Shown piece after piece: positions 44,321 to 53,280 of a stretch of DNA of 64,000 bases. The position numbers and the translations under genes are program-made. The DNA comes from JAEXOD01 sp963663265. Lineage in GTDB: Bacteria > Bacteroidota > Ignavibacteria > Ignavibacteriales > Melioribacteraceae. How positions within the stretch are numbered: position 1 is the first letter of the stretch; every line of letters begins with the position of its first letter. The DNA lies in NCBI GenBank assembly GCA_963663265.2, contig CAXXXM010000001.1, positions 1,364,001 through 1,428,000 of the forward strand, given 5' to 3'. The notes below the pieces were generated by a model. It saw nothing but the letters and a program-made list of their open reading frames with translations. It ran no database searches and was not told the origin of the DNA.

Positions 44321-44346
44321 AATTACTTAAATTAATTAAAGTAATT
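44321..44346. promoter_or_regulatory. near-perfect palindrome upstream of the MerR-type regulator
   Basis: AATTACTT at 44321-44328 and AAGTAATT at 44339-44346 flank a central AATTAATT, so 24 of 26 bases are palindromic. It ends 13 bases before the regulator's ATG and could be an autoregulatory operator. High AT content weakens the inference. Confidence 0.35.
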
Positions 44347-44359
44347 ACAGAGATTCTGA

Positions 44360-44737
44360 ATGAAAAGTTTTGGCGTAAAAAAATTATATTATTCAATCAG
44401 CGAAGTTAGTAAACTAACTGAAGTTGAACAATACATCTTGCGTTATTGGGAAAGCGAATTTGAGCAATTAAAGCCGTCTAAAAATAGAGCTGGTAATCGT
44501 ATATATACAAATGAAGATATCAAGTTAATATTGAAAATTAAAAAGCTTCTTCGTGATGAAAAATACACATTTGAAGGAGCAAAAAAAATTCTAATTGATG
44601 AGAATGATAAAACTGAACCGGCTATAGTAAAAGATGAACCTGAAGTTGAAGAAGTATTTGACGAAAAAGATTTATTAAAAAAAGATTTAATGGAATTTAG
44701 AAACTTTTTAATCGATTTAAAACGTTACATAGAATAA
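44360..44737 (+). CDS. MerR-family transcriptional regulator
   Basis: A 125-residue protein with an N-terminal winged helix of MerR type: 'LYYSISEVSKLTEVEQYILRYWESEFEQLKPSKNRAGNRIYTNEDIKLI' (read in parts). No effector Cys is present, and the C-terminal acidic helix is short. Similar small MerR-like proteins are common in Bacteroidota and relatives; the target genes are unknown. A dyad just upstream suggests self-regulation. Confidence 0.88.
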   Translation: MKSFGVKKLYYSISEVSKLTEVEQYILRYWESEFEQLKPSKNRAGNRIYTNEDIKLILKIKKLLRDEKYTFEGAKKILIDENDKTEPAIVKDEPEVEEVFDEKDLLKKDLMEFRNFLIDLKRYIE

Positions 44738-44757
44738 AACTTTGAGGTTTTGTTCAC

Positions 44758-45087
44758 ATGATTAACCGAATTATTTTTGAAAACCCTATCCCAATAAAAA
44801 AAATCTATTCAATCATAGATAATCCAATTTTTGATATTAGAGAAGATACTAATGATAAAATATTGGATTATTTTGATACTGCAATTGATCTAAAATTTAA
44901 CATGCATGATGAAATTACTGAAGTAAAATTATTTGAAGTATTTAGTAATTCAGAAACCAATTTGCTTGGATTTGTTTATGCTTTATTAGAAGAAGATGAT
45001 GAATCTACAGTTTCTGCAATAGATTCATCAGGATTAAATTATTCCTTTAATAAAAACAGCTTGTTTGACTATTTAGAAGAATTTTAA
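44758..45087 (+). CDS. small acidic protein of unknown function
   Basis: A 109-residue acidic protein without signal peptide or recognised motif; the second half ends in 'SLFDYLEEF'. It follows the MerR gene by 20 bases and its stop overlaps the convergent methyltransferase gene by four bases. Likely a real gene from length and position, but the function is unknown. Confidence 0.5.
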   Translation: MINRIIFENPIPIKKIYSIIDNPIFDIREDTNDKILDYFDTAIDLKFNMHDEITEVKLFEVFSNSETNLLGFVYALLEEDDESTVSAIDSSGLNYSFNKNSLFDYLEEF

Positions 45088-45818
45088 TTTCTTTTATAAA
45101 CTATTATAAAATGAGCTGGTTTATTTATTAAAATATTAAAAAATTTATCAATAAACTTCCAAATACTAAATGGAAAGTATTTAAGAATAGAATAAGTACG
45201 AAGAAAAATCAATACTTTATTCCCAAAAATAAAATATTTCATTTCAGAGTTATGTAGATTTTTGTTGTATTCTAAAAAATCATTTTCATCAAAACTATGA
45301 AGATGAGCATGTATTGGAGTAATATTGTTACAATGAATACACAAAACATGTTTTAATATTTCTTTATATGGAGTACTAATAATTAGCTTTCCATTAACTT
45401 TAAGCAATTTATAAAGAGAATTTATAAATAAATCAGGCTTAACAACATGTTCAATAACTTCAGAAGAAATAATTATTTCAATCTTATTCTGTTTAATTGC
45501 CGGATTAAATGAATCCATTACAATTCCAAAATGATTTTTGCTATTTGTTTTTTTCAATGAGTTTTTTACATTCTTAACAGAAAGATCGGTAGAAAACACC
45601 TTAATTCCTTTAGGACAAAAATTTTCAGCTACCCACCCCGAACCACAACCAATATCAACAATTGATATTGTAGTTTTTGGAACCAGAGTTGAAATATATT
45701 CTCTCAATCTTCGTTCGTCATCTTTTGTGGCACCAAAACGTTCTTCAAAATAATCGAACTTCTCTGCATCTTTTTTATAATGGTCTATATAATCAAAATT
45801 ATTTTGATTTTGCAACAT
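45084..45818 (-). CDS. SAM-dependent methyltransferase (class I)
   Basis: A 244-residue Rossmann-type methyltransferase with motif I 'VDIGCGSGWVAENF', motif II 'VFSTDLS', and 'EIIISSEVIEHVVKPDLFINSLYKLLKVNGKLIIST' (in parts), like UbiE/Coq3-type small-molecule enzymes. A hydrophobic C-terminal region ('FFNILINKPAHFIIVYKR') may contact membrane. It overlaps the upstream MFS gene by 20 bases. The substrate is unknown. Confidence 0.85.
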   Translation of the reverse strand: MLQNQNNFDYIDHYKKDAEKFDYFEERFGATKDDERRLREYISTLVPKTTISIVDIGCGSGWVAENFCPKGIKVFSTDLSVKNVKNSLKKTNSKNHFGIVMDSFNPAIKQNKIEIIISSEVIEHVVKPDLFINSLYKLLKVNGKLIISTPYKEILKHVLCIHCNNITPIHAHLHSFDENDFLEYNKNLHNSEMKYFIFGNKVLIFLRTYSILKYFPFSIWKFIDKFFNILINKPAHFIIVYKRN

Positions 45819-47118
45819 TTACCTCATCAACATCATTTACAAAATAAACCATAACTGCTGCAATAAAAAAAGAGAACCCACCTAATAAAAGGGCATAAAT
45901 AGCTTCGTTGGCAAAAATGTTTTTAACAATTGCACCTAAAATTGCAGCAGCTATAATTTGAGGAATAACGATAAAAAAGTTAAAAATCCCCATATATACA
46001 CCTGTCTTATCTTTAGGTAAAGAACCTGCCAAAATTGCATAAGGCATTGATAAAATTGAAGCCCAAGCTAAGCCAATTCCTAATTCTGATAACAATAACA
46101 GGTTAGGATCTTTAATTACATAAAATGAAGCTAAACCAAATCCACCAACAATTAAACTAATAGCATGAACTGTTTTCCTACTTGTTTTTGCTGCAATTAC
46201 CGGTAAGAGGAATGCACAAACCGCCGCAAAACCATTATATGCAGAAAACAACACGCCAACCCAATTAGCTCCTTGATTGTATTCTTTTGAAGCAGAATCA
46301 GTTGCATTAAAAATATGATGAGTAACCGCTGGGGTTGTATAAATCCACATTGCAAAAAGTGCGAACCAAGAGAAAAACTGAACAATTGCCAATCTTATCA
46401 TAGTATTTGGCATATTTTTAAAGGCTAAAAGAATTTCTTTAGTTCCAGACCAAAATCCAGCTTGTTCTTTTTTCTTTTGCTCGAATTCATTCATATCTTC
46501 TGGTGGATATTCTTTTGTTGTAAAAACCGTCCACACAACAGCCCCTAAAAATGCAACAGCTCCTAAATAAAATGAATAAGTAACGGAATCCGGTATTTGA
46601 CCACTTGGAGCTTCATTACTTACTCCTAACATATTTGTAAGGATATAGGGGAGTGCAGAAGCAACAACAGCTCCTGTGCCAATAAAAAAACTCTGTACAG
46701 CAAATCCCATAGTTCGTTGTTCTGATGGAAGTAAATCTGCTACCAAAGCTCTAAACGGTTCCATTGAAATATTTATTGAAGCATCCATTAACCAAAGCAT
46801 ACCGGCTGCAATCCATAAATACGGAGAATTTGGCATTATTATTAATCCTAAGGAAGCTAATATTGCACCAATTAAAAAATATGGTCTTCTACGTCCTAAT
46901 TTACCCCATGTGTTATCACTAAGATGACCAATTATTGGTTGAACTACTAAACCGGTTACTGGTGCTGCAATCCATAAGATTGGAATATCATCTATATTTG
47001 CTCCAAGTGTTTCAAAAATCCTACTTACATTTGCATTTTGTAATGCAAATCCAAATTGTATACCAAGAAATCCAAAACTCATATTCCATATTTGCCAAAA
47101 ACTCAATTTTGTTTTCAT
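45799..47118 (-). CDS. MFS transporter, SLC45-like (sugar)
   Basis: A 439-residue, 12-helix transporter. 'QPIIGHLSDNTWGKLGRRRPYFLIG' (in parts) is the RxGRR loop of the SLC45-like disaccharide transporters, and 'DASINISMEPFRALVADLLP' is the helix-4 motif. It is a paralogue of the transporter at 6035. Uptake of maltose- or sucrose-like sugars is likely from family knowledge. About 140 AT-rich bases separate it from the divergent fni gene. Confidence 0.84.
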   Translation of the reverse strand: MKTKLSFWQIWNMSFGFLGIQFGFALQNANVSRIFETLGANIDDIPILWIAAPVTGLVVQPIIGHLSDNTWGKLGRRRPYFLIGAILASLGLIIMPNSPYLWIAAGMLWLMDASINISMEPFRALVADLLPSEQRTMGFAVQSFFIGTGAVVASALPYILTNMLGVSNEAPSGQIPDSVTYSFYLGAVAFLGAVVWTVFTTKEYPPEDMNEFEQKKKEQAGFWSGTKEILLAFKNMPNTMIRLAIVQFFSWFALFAMWIYTTPAVTHHIFNATDSASKEYNQGANWVGVLFSAYNGFAAVCAFLLPVIAAKTSRKTVHAISLIVGGFGLASFYVIKDPNLLLLSELGIGLAWASILSMPYAILAGSLPKDKTGVYMGIFNFFIVIPQIIAAAILGAIVKNIFANEAIYALLLGGFSFFIAAVMVYFVNDVDEVNVAKSK

Positions 47119-47257
47119 AAAAAACCTGTTTATGTTAATTTTTTAAAAATTTTACTTTATTTGCGTAATTTACCAAAATACTTTGAAAAATTTAAATAAT
47201 AAGGAATATTTTATTTTTTTTTCATATTTTTTATGTTTATTATAATTTTACTTTGAA

Positions 47258-48295
47258 ATGAAAAAAAACGAAACTAAAAATAGAAAAAATGATCATATAC
47301 AGATTTGTCTGAATGAAAACGTTAACTATACAAAATCTAACGGTTTTGAAAAGTACGAATTTATACATAATGCAATAACTGAAGTAGACATAAATAAAAT
47401 TTCATTATCAAAATCATTTTTTAATAAAGAGATTAATTATCCTTTTTTAATTTCTTGTATGACAGGGGGAACCAATAAAGCTAATGATATTAATAAAGAA
47501 TTAGCAATTTGTGCTGAAACTTTAAAGATACCTGTTGGTGTTGGAAGTCAAAGACAGGCATTAGAAAATAACAAGTTTCATTCTTCTTACAAAACTATTA
47601 GAAAAAATGCTCCAACAGTTCCAATCTTAGGAAATATTGGAGCTGCTGAAATTTCAAAAATGAAAAGTTTTGATGGGATAAAACTCTTAATCGATTTAAT
47701 TGAAGCTGATATTTTTGTAATTCATCTTAACTCAGCACAAGAACTATTTCAAAAAGAGGGAAATACAAACTTTGTAGGTTTATTAAATAATATTGAAAAG
47801 TTAACTAATTTTATTTCTGTTCCAATCTTTGTTAAAGAAGTTGGGAACGGAATAGATTTTTCTTCTGCTAAGCGACTACTTGATAGCGGAGTAAAAGGAA
47901 TTGATGTTGCCGGAGCTGGTGGTACAAGTTGGCAGAAAGTTGAAATGTTCAGAAATAAAAAGTCAATAGATAATCATTTTGCTAATTGGGGTTTGCCTAC
48001 ATCTTATTGTGTTAGAGAAGTAGGGAGGCTTAAAGAAAAATTTGATTTTTATCTAATTGCCTCAGGTGGAATTACTAATGGAATTGAAATTGCCAAAGCT
48101 TTAGCTTTAGGTGCTGATTTATGTGCTTCTGCTAATATTGTATTAAAATCATTATTTAATGATGGGATCGATGGAACTATAATTCAAATCAATAAATGGT
48201 TTTATGATGTAAAAAGAATAATGTATCTAACAGGTTCTCAAACATTAGCAGAATTAAACCAAAAAAAGTTAATTAAAATTGAGGATTTATATTGA
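47258..48295 (+). CDS. fni: type 2 isopentenyl-diphosphate delta-isomerase
   Basis: An FMN-dependent enzyme interconverting IPP and DMAPP. The 345 residues show 'FLISCMTGGTNKAN', 'VGVGSQRQALE', 'LGNIGAAEI', 'HLNSAQELFQKEGNTNF', 'VKEVGNGI', 'IDVAGAGGTSWQKVE' and 'IASGGITNGIEIAKALALGADL' (in parts). The stop overlaps the TTG start of the polyprenyl synthase by three bases, forming an isoprenoid pair. The MEP kinase ispE is at 20.5 kb. Confidence 0.95.
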   Translation: MKKNETKNRKNDHIQICLNENVNYTKSNGFEKYEFIHNAITEVDINKISLSKSFFNKEINYPFLISCMTGGTNKANDINKELAICAETLKIPVGVGSQRQALENNKFHSSYKTIRKNAPTVPILGNIGAAEISKMKSFDGIKLLIDLIEADIFVIHLNSAQELFQKEGNTNFVGLLNNIEKLTNFISVPIFVKEVGNGIDFSSAKRLLDSGVKGIDVAGAGGTSWQKVEMFRNKKSIDNHFANWGLPTSYCVREVGRLKEKFDFYLIASGGITNGIEIAKALALGADLCASANIVLKSLFNDGIDGTIIQINKWFYDVKRIMYLTGSQTLAELNQKKLIKIEDLY

Positions 48296-49287
48296 AAAAC
48301 TCAGAAAAAAATTATCAAACATTCTACTCTAATGAAAAAAAAGCATTAGATAAAGAATTTTCCAAAATGTTTTTAGGGAAAACTCCTTCAACATTATATT
48401 CACCATGTGCTTATATAATGGATAATGGAGGAAAAAGACTAAGACCTTTATTAGTACTACTTTCCTGTAAAGCTGCCGGAGGTAACTATAAAAAAGCAAG
48501 AAATGCTGCCTTAGCTGTTGAAATATTACATAATTTCACATTAGTACATGATGATATTATGGATAATGCAGACAAAAGAAGAGGAATGGCAACTTTACAT
48601 AAAAAATATGATGTTAATACTGCAATATTAGCTGGAGATAATTTAATTGCTTTCGCTTACCAATATCTTCTGTTAGACTGTTCTGATAACTACAAAGAGA
48701 TTGTTGCTACATTTACCAAAGGAATTGTTGAAGTTTGCGAAGGACAGAGGTTTAGATAAAGAATTTGAATTAAAGAAAGAAGTGAAGATTACAGAATATA
48801 TCGAAATGATTCAAAAAAAGACTGCAGCCTTGCTACAAATTTGTTGTTCTATTGGAGCACAAATTGCTGGAGCTTCAAAAAAAGAAATAAAAAAATTGTC
48901 AGATTTCGGTTTAAATTTAGGGGCTTGCTTTTCAAATTCAAGACGACTTACTTGATATTATTGGTGATGAAAAAGAATTTGGCAAAACTGTTGGTGGTGA
49001 TTTAATTGAAGGAAAGAAGACTTACCTTGTTTTGAAAGCTTTAGAAAAAGCTGTTGGAGCTGATAAAACATTGTTGGAAAAGTTTATCCAAAATAAGGGA
49101 ATAAAAAGGAATGAGGTTGCAAAATTTTAAGTCTTTATATGTAAAATTAGGAATTTTTGATGATGCTGAAAAAGAAATTATAAGGTATACCACAAAAGCT
49201 CTTAATGCTTTAAAAGATATAAAAAATGAAGAAGCAATATTATTAATGAATAGTTTAGCAAATTCCTTAATTACGAGAACAAAATAG
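48292..49287 (+). pseudogene. polyprenyl (farnesyl/geranylgeranyl-type) diphosphate synthase, frame broken three times
   Basis: Condenses IPP units onto allylic diphosphates. Reading across three frames gives a full-length trans-prenyl synthase: 'GGKRLRPLL', first Asp motif 'LVHDDIMDNADKRRG', 'VEVCEGQ', then 'LDKEFELKKEVKITEYIEMIQKKTAALL' (in parts), second Asp motif 'QIQDDLLDIIGDEKEFGKTVGGD', 'EGKKTYLVLKAL' and a normal C-terminus ending at the TAG at 49285. One extra base is needed to explain each break: near 48745-48748, in TTTT at 48929-48932 and in TTTT at 49125-49128. All motifs are intact, so these may be sequence errors rather than decay. Confidence 0.85.
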
Positions 49288-49555
49288 TGATTGAACGAAC
49301 AGTAAAAATTATCAATAATGCAGGCTTACATACTCGTCCTGCTGCTACAATAGTAAAAATTGCTGCAAAATTTAAGGCAGAGTTTTTTATTATAAAAGAT
49401 GGCTTTAATGTTAATGGTAAAAGTATTATTGGGGTTATTGACTCTTGCTGCGGCTAAAGGCTCCGAATTAAAGTTGATTTTTTGATGGGACTGATGAAGA
49501 TGCGGCAGCTGAAACTATGGTTGATTATTTTGAGCGTGGATTTGATGAACCTTAA
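49287..49555 (+). pseudogene. ptsH: phosphocarrier protein HPr, frame broken twice
   Basis: The PTS phosphocarrier of about 88 residues. The GTG start overlaps the prenyl synthase stop by one base. 'NNAGLHTRPAATIVKIAAKF' carries the phospho-His15, then 'NVNGKSIIGV', after which the frame must shift near 49437-49439 to give 'TLAAAKGSELKLI'. It must shift again in the six-T run 49478-49483 to give 'DGTDEDAAAETMVDYFERG'. No residue in the conserved motifs is lost. ptsI follows 17 bases later. Confidence 0.85.
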
Positions 49556-49572
49556 AACTCAAAGGAGTATTT

Positions 49573-51350
49573 ATGTTACACTCTAAAGCTAATGTTATTA
49601 AAGGAATTGCTGCGGCACCAGGTCTGGCATTTTCGAACGTTTATCTTTATGCAAAAGGAAACATAAATGTAAAAAAAAGTCAAATTATTGATTTTGAAGA
49701 AGCCAAACAACAATTAAATGATGCTTTACAAAAATCGAAAAAAGAACTCCTTAAAATTTTTAGTTTAGCAGTAGATAAATTAGGCGAAAAACGGGCTGCT
49801 ATTTTTGAAGCCCAAATTATGATTCTTGATGACCCAATTTTATTAGATACTATTCTTGATAGAATGAAAAAAGAAATGTTAAGTCCTGAATTTATTGTTT
49901 TTGATGAAATTTCTAAATATCAAAATTTAATGCATTCATCTGAAGAAATTTATATGAAAGAAAGGTCTTTTGATATTGAAGATATTAAGAATCGAATCAT
50001 CAGAAATCTTAAAAACAAAAAATGGGTATCAAGAATTTCTGGGGATGTTGTTGTGGTTACAGACACTTTAACACCTGCTGATACTGTAGTTTTTGCAAGA
50101 GCAAATGTTAAAGCCTTTGTAACTGATTTTGGTGGATTAAACTTCGCATGCCGCAATTTTAGCTCGTTCATTGAACATTCCTGCAATTGTGGGACTACAT
50201 GATGGAACTAAAAAAATTCAACATGGTGATATGTTGATTGTTGATGGTTTTTAATGGTTTAGTAGTAATTAATCCCGATAAAGAACAAATTGAATATTAC
50301 TCAGAAAAAATTGAACAACTTAATTCCTACAATGCTGAATTAATTTCAATTAAAGACACTCCGGCAGTTACAACTGATGGAAAAAAAATTGAACTCATTG
50401 GGAATTTAGACTTAGTAGAAGAAACTGATTTTATGATAAAATATGGAGCTGAAGGAATTGGTCTAATTAGAACAGAACAGCTTTTTATTGAATCCAATGG
50501 TTTTCCCGATGAAAATGAGCAAGTTAAAGAGTATACAGCAATCGCTGATAAGCTAAACCCTAAAAATATAGTAATCCGATTATTTGATATTGGGGGAGAC
50601 AAAGTTCTACCTGTTGATGTAAAAGAACAAAACCCATTTTTAGGTTGGCGTGGTATCCGATTTTTATTAGACAACATTCAACTATTAAAAACACAATTAC
50701 GCAGTATATTAATTGCAAGTCAAATTGGGAACATTAGTCTTCTTATTCCTATGGTATCTTCTTTAACTGAAGTAAGAAAAGTTAAATCTCTTGTAGAAGA
50801 AACGAAAGTTGAATTAAGAAAAGAAAAAATTCCTTTTGATAACAATATCAAGATTGGTGCAATGATTGAAATTCCTTCTGCTGCTGTTATGGCTGAGTTA
50901 TTTGCAAAAGAATTAGATTTTTTAAGTATCGGAACTAATGATTTAATCCAATTTCTTTTAGCTGTTGATAGAGGAAATGATATTGTCTCATCTCTATATC
51001 AAGAATTTCATCCCGCTGTTGTTAAAACTTTAAAATACATCATCTCTAATTCACAAAGCATTAATAATACAAAAGTAAGTTTATGTGGTGAAATGGCTGC
51101 CGATATTTTCGCAACTCCTTTATTAATTGGATTAGGTTTAAAGTCTTTTAGTGTTTCACCATCAGTAATACCTTATTTAAAACAAATAATTTTAAATATC
51201 TCTTTTAAAAAAGCAGAAGAACTTGCAGATAAGTGTTTACAATTAAAAACTGAAGAAGAAATTAATAGAGAATTAAAAGAATTTTATAACAATAATATAT
51301 CCGTAAATATTACGAAAATTTTTGAGGATAAAAATGAAAAATATGATTAA
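49573..51350 (+). pseudogene. ptsI: phosphoenolpyruvate-protein phosphotransferase (enzyme I), frame broken twice
   Basis: Phosphorylates HPr from PEP. It starts 'GIAAAPGLAFSNVYLY', followed by the HPr-binding helical domain. The frame shifts at the AAA 50139-50141 within 'DFGGLTSHAAILARSLNIPAIVG', which holds the phospho-His (codon 50147-50149). It shifts again in the five-T run 50248-50252. The rest is normal: 'EGIGLIRTEQLF', 'RLFDIGGDKVLP', 'NPFLGWRGIRFLL', 'LLIPMVSSLTE', 'GAMIEIPSAAVMAELFAKELDFLSIGTNDLIQFLLAVDRG' (in parts) and the catalytic Cys in 'KVSLCGEMAAD'. No sugar-specific EII gene is in the window, so the pair may serve regulation or an EII encoded elsewhere. Confidence 0.87.
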
Positions 51351-52359
51351 GGAATATGATATAAGCAATCAAATAAATGTACTAACTAATTCATTTAAGC
51401 AGATAGAATACGCTGATACAAATACTTACAACTTAGATTCAAAAAACTATGAATACATTGATAAAATTATAATTTGTGGCATGGGTGGGTCTGCAATTGG
51501 AGGCGATTTGTTTAGTAATATGTTTCAAAACGAAATTCCCATCCCAATATTTGTTAATCGGTATTATCATTTACCCAACTTTGTAAGTGAAAACTCTTTA
51601 GTAATCATTTCTTCGTATTCAGGCAATACAGAAGAAACTACTACGGCCTTTAATGAAGCAATTGAAAAGAAATGCAAAGTAATTGCATTTTCTACTGGTG
51701 GTAGAGTTGAAGAAATTTGCACTAATTTTGGTTTTCCACATATTAAATTGTTAAAAGGTTTTCATCCAAGATTTGCTTTATATTTAATCTTATTCACGTT
51801 AATAAAGATATTTTCAAAAATTAACCTAATTAAAGATCAAGCTGAGTTATTGAACAATTCTATTGCTTTAATTCAATCAAAAGGAGAAGAATACGTAAAA
51901 GACAATTCATTACCAGAAATTATTGCAAAAGACATAGTAGGATTTATTCCAATTATCTATGCAACTTCAGATTTTAATAATTCGGTTGGTTCAAGACTTA
52001 AAGGACAATTTAATGAAAACTCTAAACTTCATGCATTTGTTAATTTTTTCCCGGAAATGAATCATAACGAAATAATTGGCTGGGAAACTTATTCAGAAAA
52101 TTTAGCAAAGTTTAAAATTATCTTTTTAACAGATAAAAACATGAATAGCAGGGTAAAAAAACGTTTTGAAATATTTGAAGAATTAGTGAATAAAAACGTT
52201 GAAGTTATAAAACTGGAAAGCAATGAAAAAGATTTCAAATTAAGATTACTTGATTTAATCTATTTAGGAGACTGGTTGACTTATTATTTAGCAATATATA
52301 GAAAACAAGATCCTGCTGAAATTGACAATATTAATTACCTAAAGAATGCACTTTCTTAG
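51334..52359 (+). CDS. bifunctional phosphoglucose/phosphomannose isomerase
   Basis: A 341-residue protein with two SIS domains. 'IICGMGGSAIGGDLFSNMF' and 'VIISSYSGNTEETTTAFNEA' mark the first, and the C-terminal half has 'MNHNEIIGW' with the catalytic Glu and His of the PGI/PMI family. It interconverts glucose, fructose and mannose 6-phosphates, linking amino-sugar products to glycolysis. The ATG at 51334 follows GAGG by six bases and overlaps the ptsI 3' end; an earlier ATG at 51322 lacks a site. Confidence 0.88.
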   Translation: MKNMIKEYDISNQINVLTNSFKQIEYADTNTYNLDSKNYEYIDKIIICGMGGSAIGGDLFSNMFQNEIPIPIFVNRYYHLPNFVSENSLVIISSYSGNTEETTTAFNEAIEKKCKVIAFSTGGRVEEICTNFGFPHIKLLKGFHPRFALYLILFTLIKIFSKINLIKDQAELLNNSIALIQSKGEEYVKDNSLPEIIAKDIVGFIPIIYATSDFNNSVGSRLKGQFNENSKLHAFVNFFPEMNHNEIIGWETYSENLAKFKIIFLTDKNMNSRVKKRFEIFEELVNKNVEVIKLESNEKDFKLRLLDLIYLGDWLTYYLAIYRKQDPAEIDNINYLKNALS

Positions 52360-52549
52360 TTAAATTGAAAGTTTTTTCGATAATAAATCAAATGATTTAA
52401 AATTTTACTTGAAAAAAAGCAATTTATTTATATTTTTGAGTTCCTTAATCAGAAATATATAATTTTTATTTTGCAAAAGTATTGCATTTAAAGATTTCTT
52501 GATTATAGTTTATTTTTTTTGTATTTTATTTATTTGAATTTTTTAGAAA

Positions 52550-53053
52550 ATGATAATTAAGTTTACAAACTATAATGACGGCGTACATCAATTTGTTTTT
52601 GATGAATCTGCTTCTAATTTAAAATTACCTGAAGAATTTTCAGATAATGTAAAAGTTAATTGCACGATGGATAAATCGGCACATCAAATAATTTTGGATT
52701 GTAACTTAAAAACATCAGCTAAGTTACGTTGTGATAGATGTAATGAAGAGTTTTCTAAAGATATTGAAAATGATTTTAGATTAGTTTATATATTTTCATC
52801 AACAAATACTGGTGAAGATAAAAGCGATGTAAATTTACAATATTTATCTCCAGAAACTACTAAAATTGATATTTCAGAAGAAGTATCAGAATACTGTCTT
52901 TTAGCAGTTCCTTTGAAATTACTATGTAAGGAAGATTGCAAAGGATTATGTGTTTCTTGCGGAATAAATCTTAATTTACACAACTGTAATTGTAATAATG
53001 AAATTGCAAATCCAGTTTGGGAAAAATTAAAACAGTTAAAAAATATTGAATAA
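52550..53053 (+). CDS. YceD/DUF177-family protein
   Basis: A 167-residue protein of the family encoded before rpmF and linked to 23S rRNA processing or ribosome assembly. It has 'LRCDRCNEEFSKDIENDFRLVY' (in parts) and a C-terminal Cys-rich patch ('LCKEDCKGLCVSCGINLNLHNC', in parts), consistent with the family's metal-site residues. Its position, 23 bases before rpmF, is the conserved context. Confidence 0.9.
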   Translation: MIIKFTNYNDGVHQFVFDESASNLKLPEEFSDNVKVNCTMDKSAHQIILDCNLKTSAKLRCDRCNEEFSKDIENDFRLVYIFSSTNTGEDKSDVNLQYLSPETTKIDISEEVSEYCLLAVPLKLLCKEDCKGLCVSCGINLNLHNCNCNNEIANPVWEKLKQLKNIE

Positions 53054-53076
53054 TATAATAAAGAGAAGGTAGAATC

Positions 53077-53256
53077 ATGCCAAATCCAAAACGTAAGATG
53101 TCGAAAAGTAGAAGAGACAAAAGAAGAGCAAATTATAAAGCAACTGCTCCAACTTTAGGTAAATGCTCAAATTGCGGCGAATTAAAATTAAGCCATCGTG
53201 CCTGCCCAAGTTGCGGTCATTACGCAAGCAAATCTATGTTTGTTCCTGAATCTTAA
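53077..53256 (+). CDS. rpmF: 50S ribosomal protein L32
   Basis: A 59-residue ribosomal protein starting MPNPKRKMSKSRRDKRRANY, with the zinc-binding type cysteines 'CSNCGELKLSHRACPSCGHY' (Cys30, Cys33, Cys43, Cys46). The start follows AGAAGGTAG by a few bases. The order YceD, rpmF, plsX, fabH, fabD, fabG, acpP is the classic lipid-synthesis operon arrangement. Confidence 0.97.
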   Translation: MPNPKRKMSKSRRDKRRANYKATAPTLGKCSNCGELKLSHRACPSCGHYASKSMFVPES

Positions 53257-53280
53257 GTCTAACTTTAATCGAGGATAGTT

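Noticed and set aside
48745..50252. Programmed +1 frameshifting to explain the broken genes
   Set aside because: Seven sites in three unrelated genes, with no shared slippery motif and mostly plain A/T runs, fit insertion errors better than programmed recoding.
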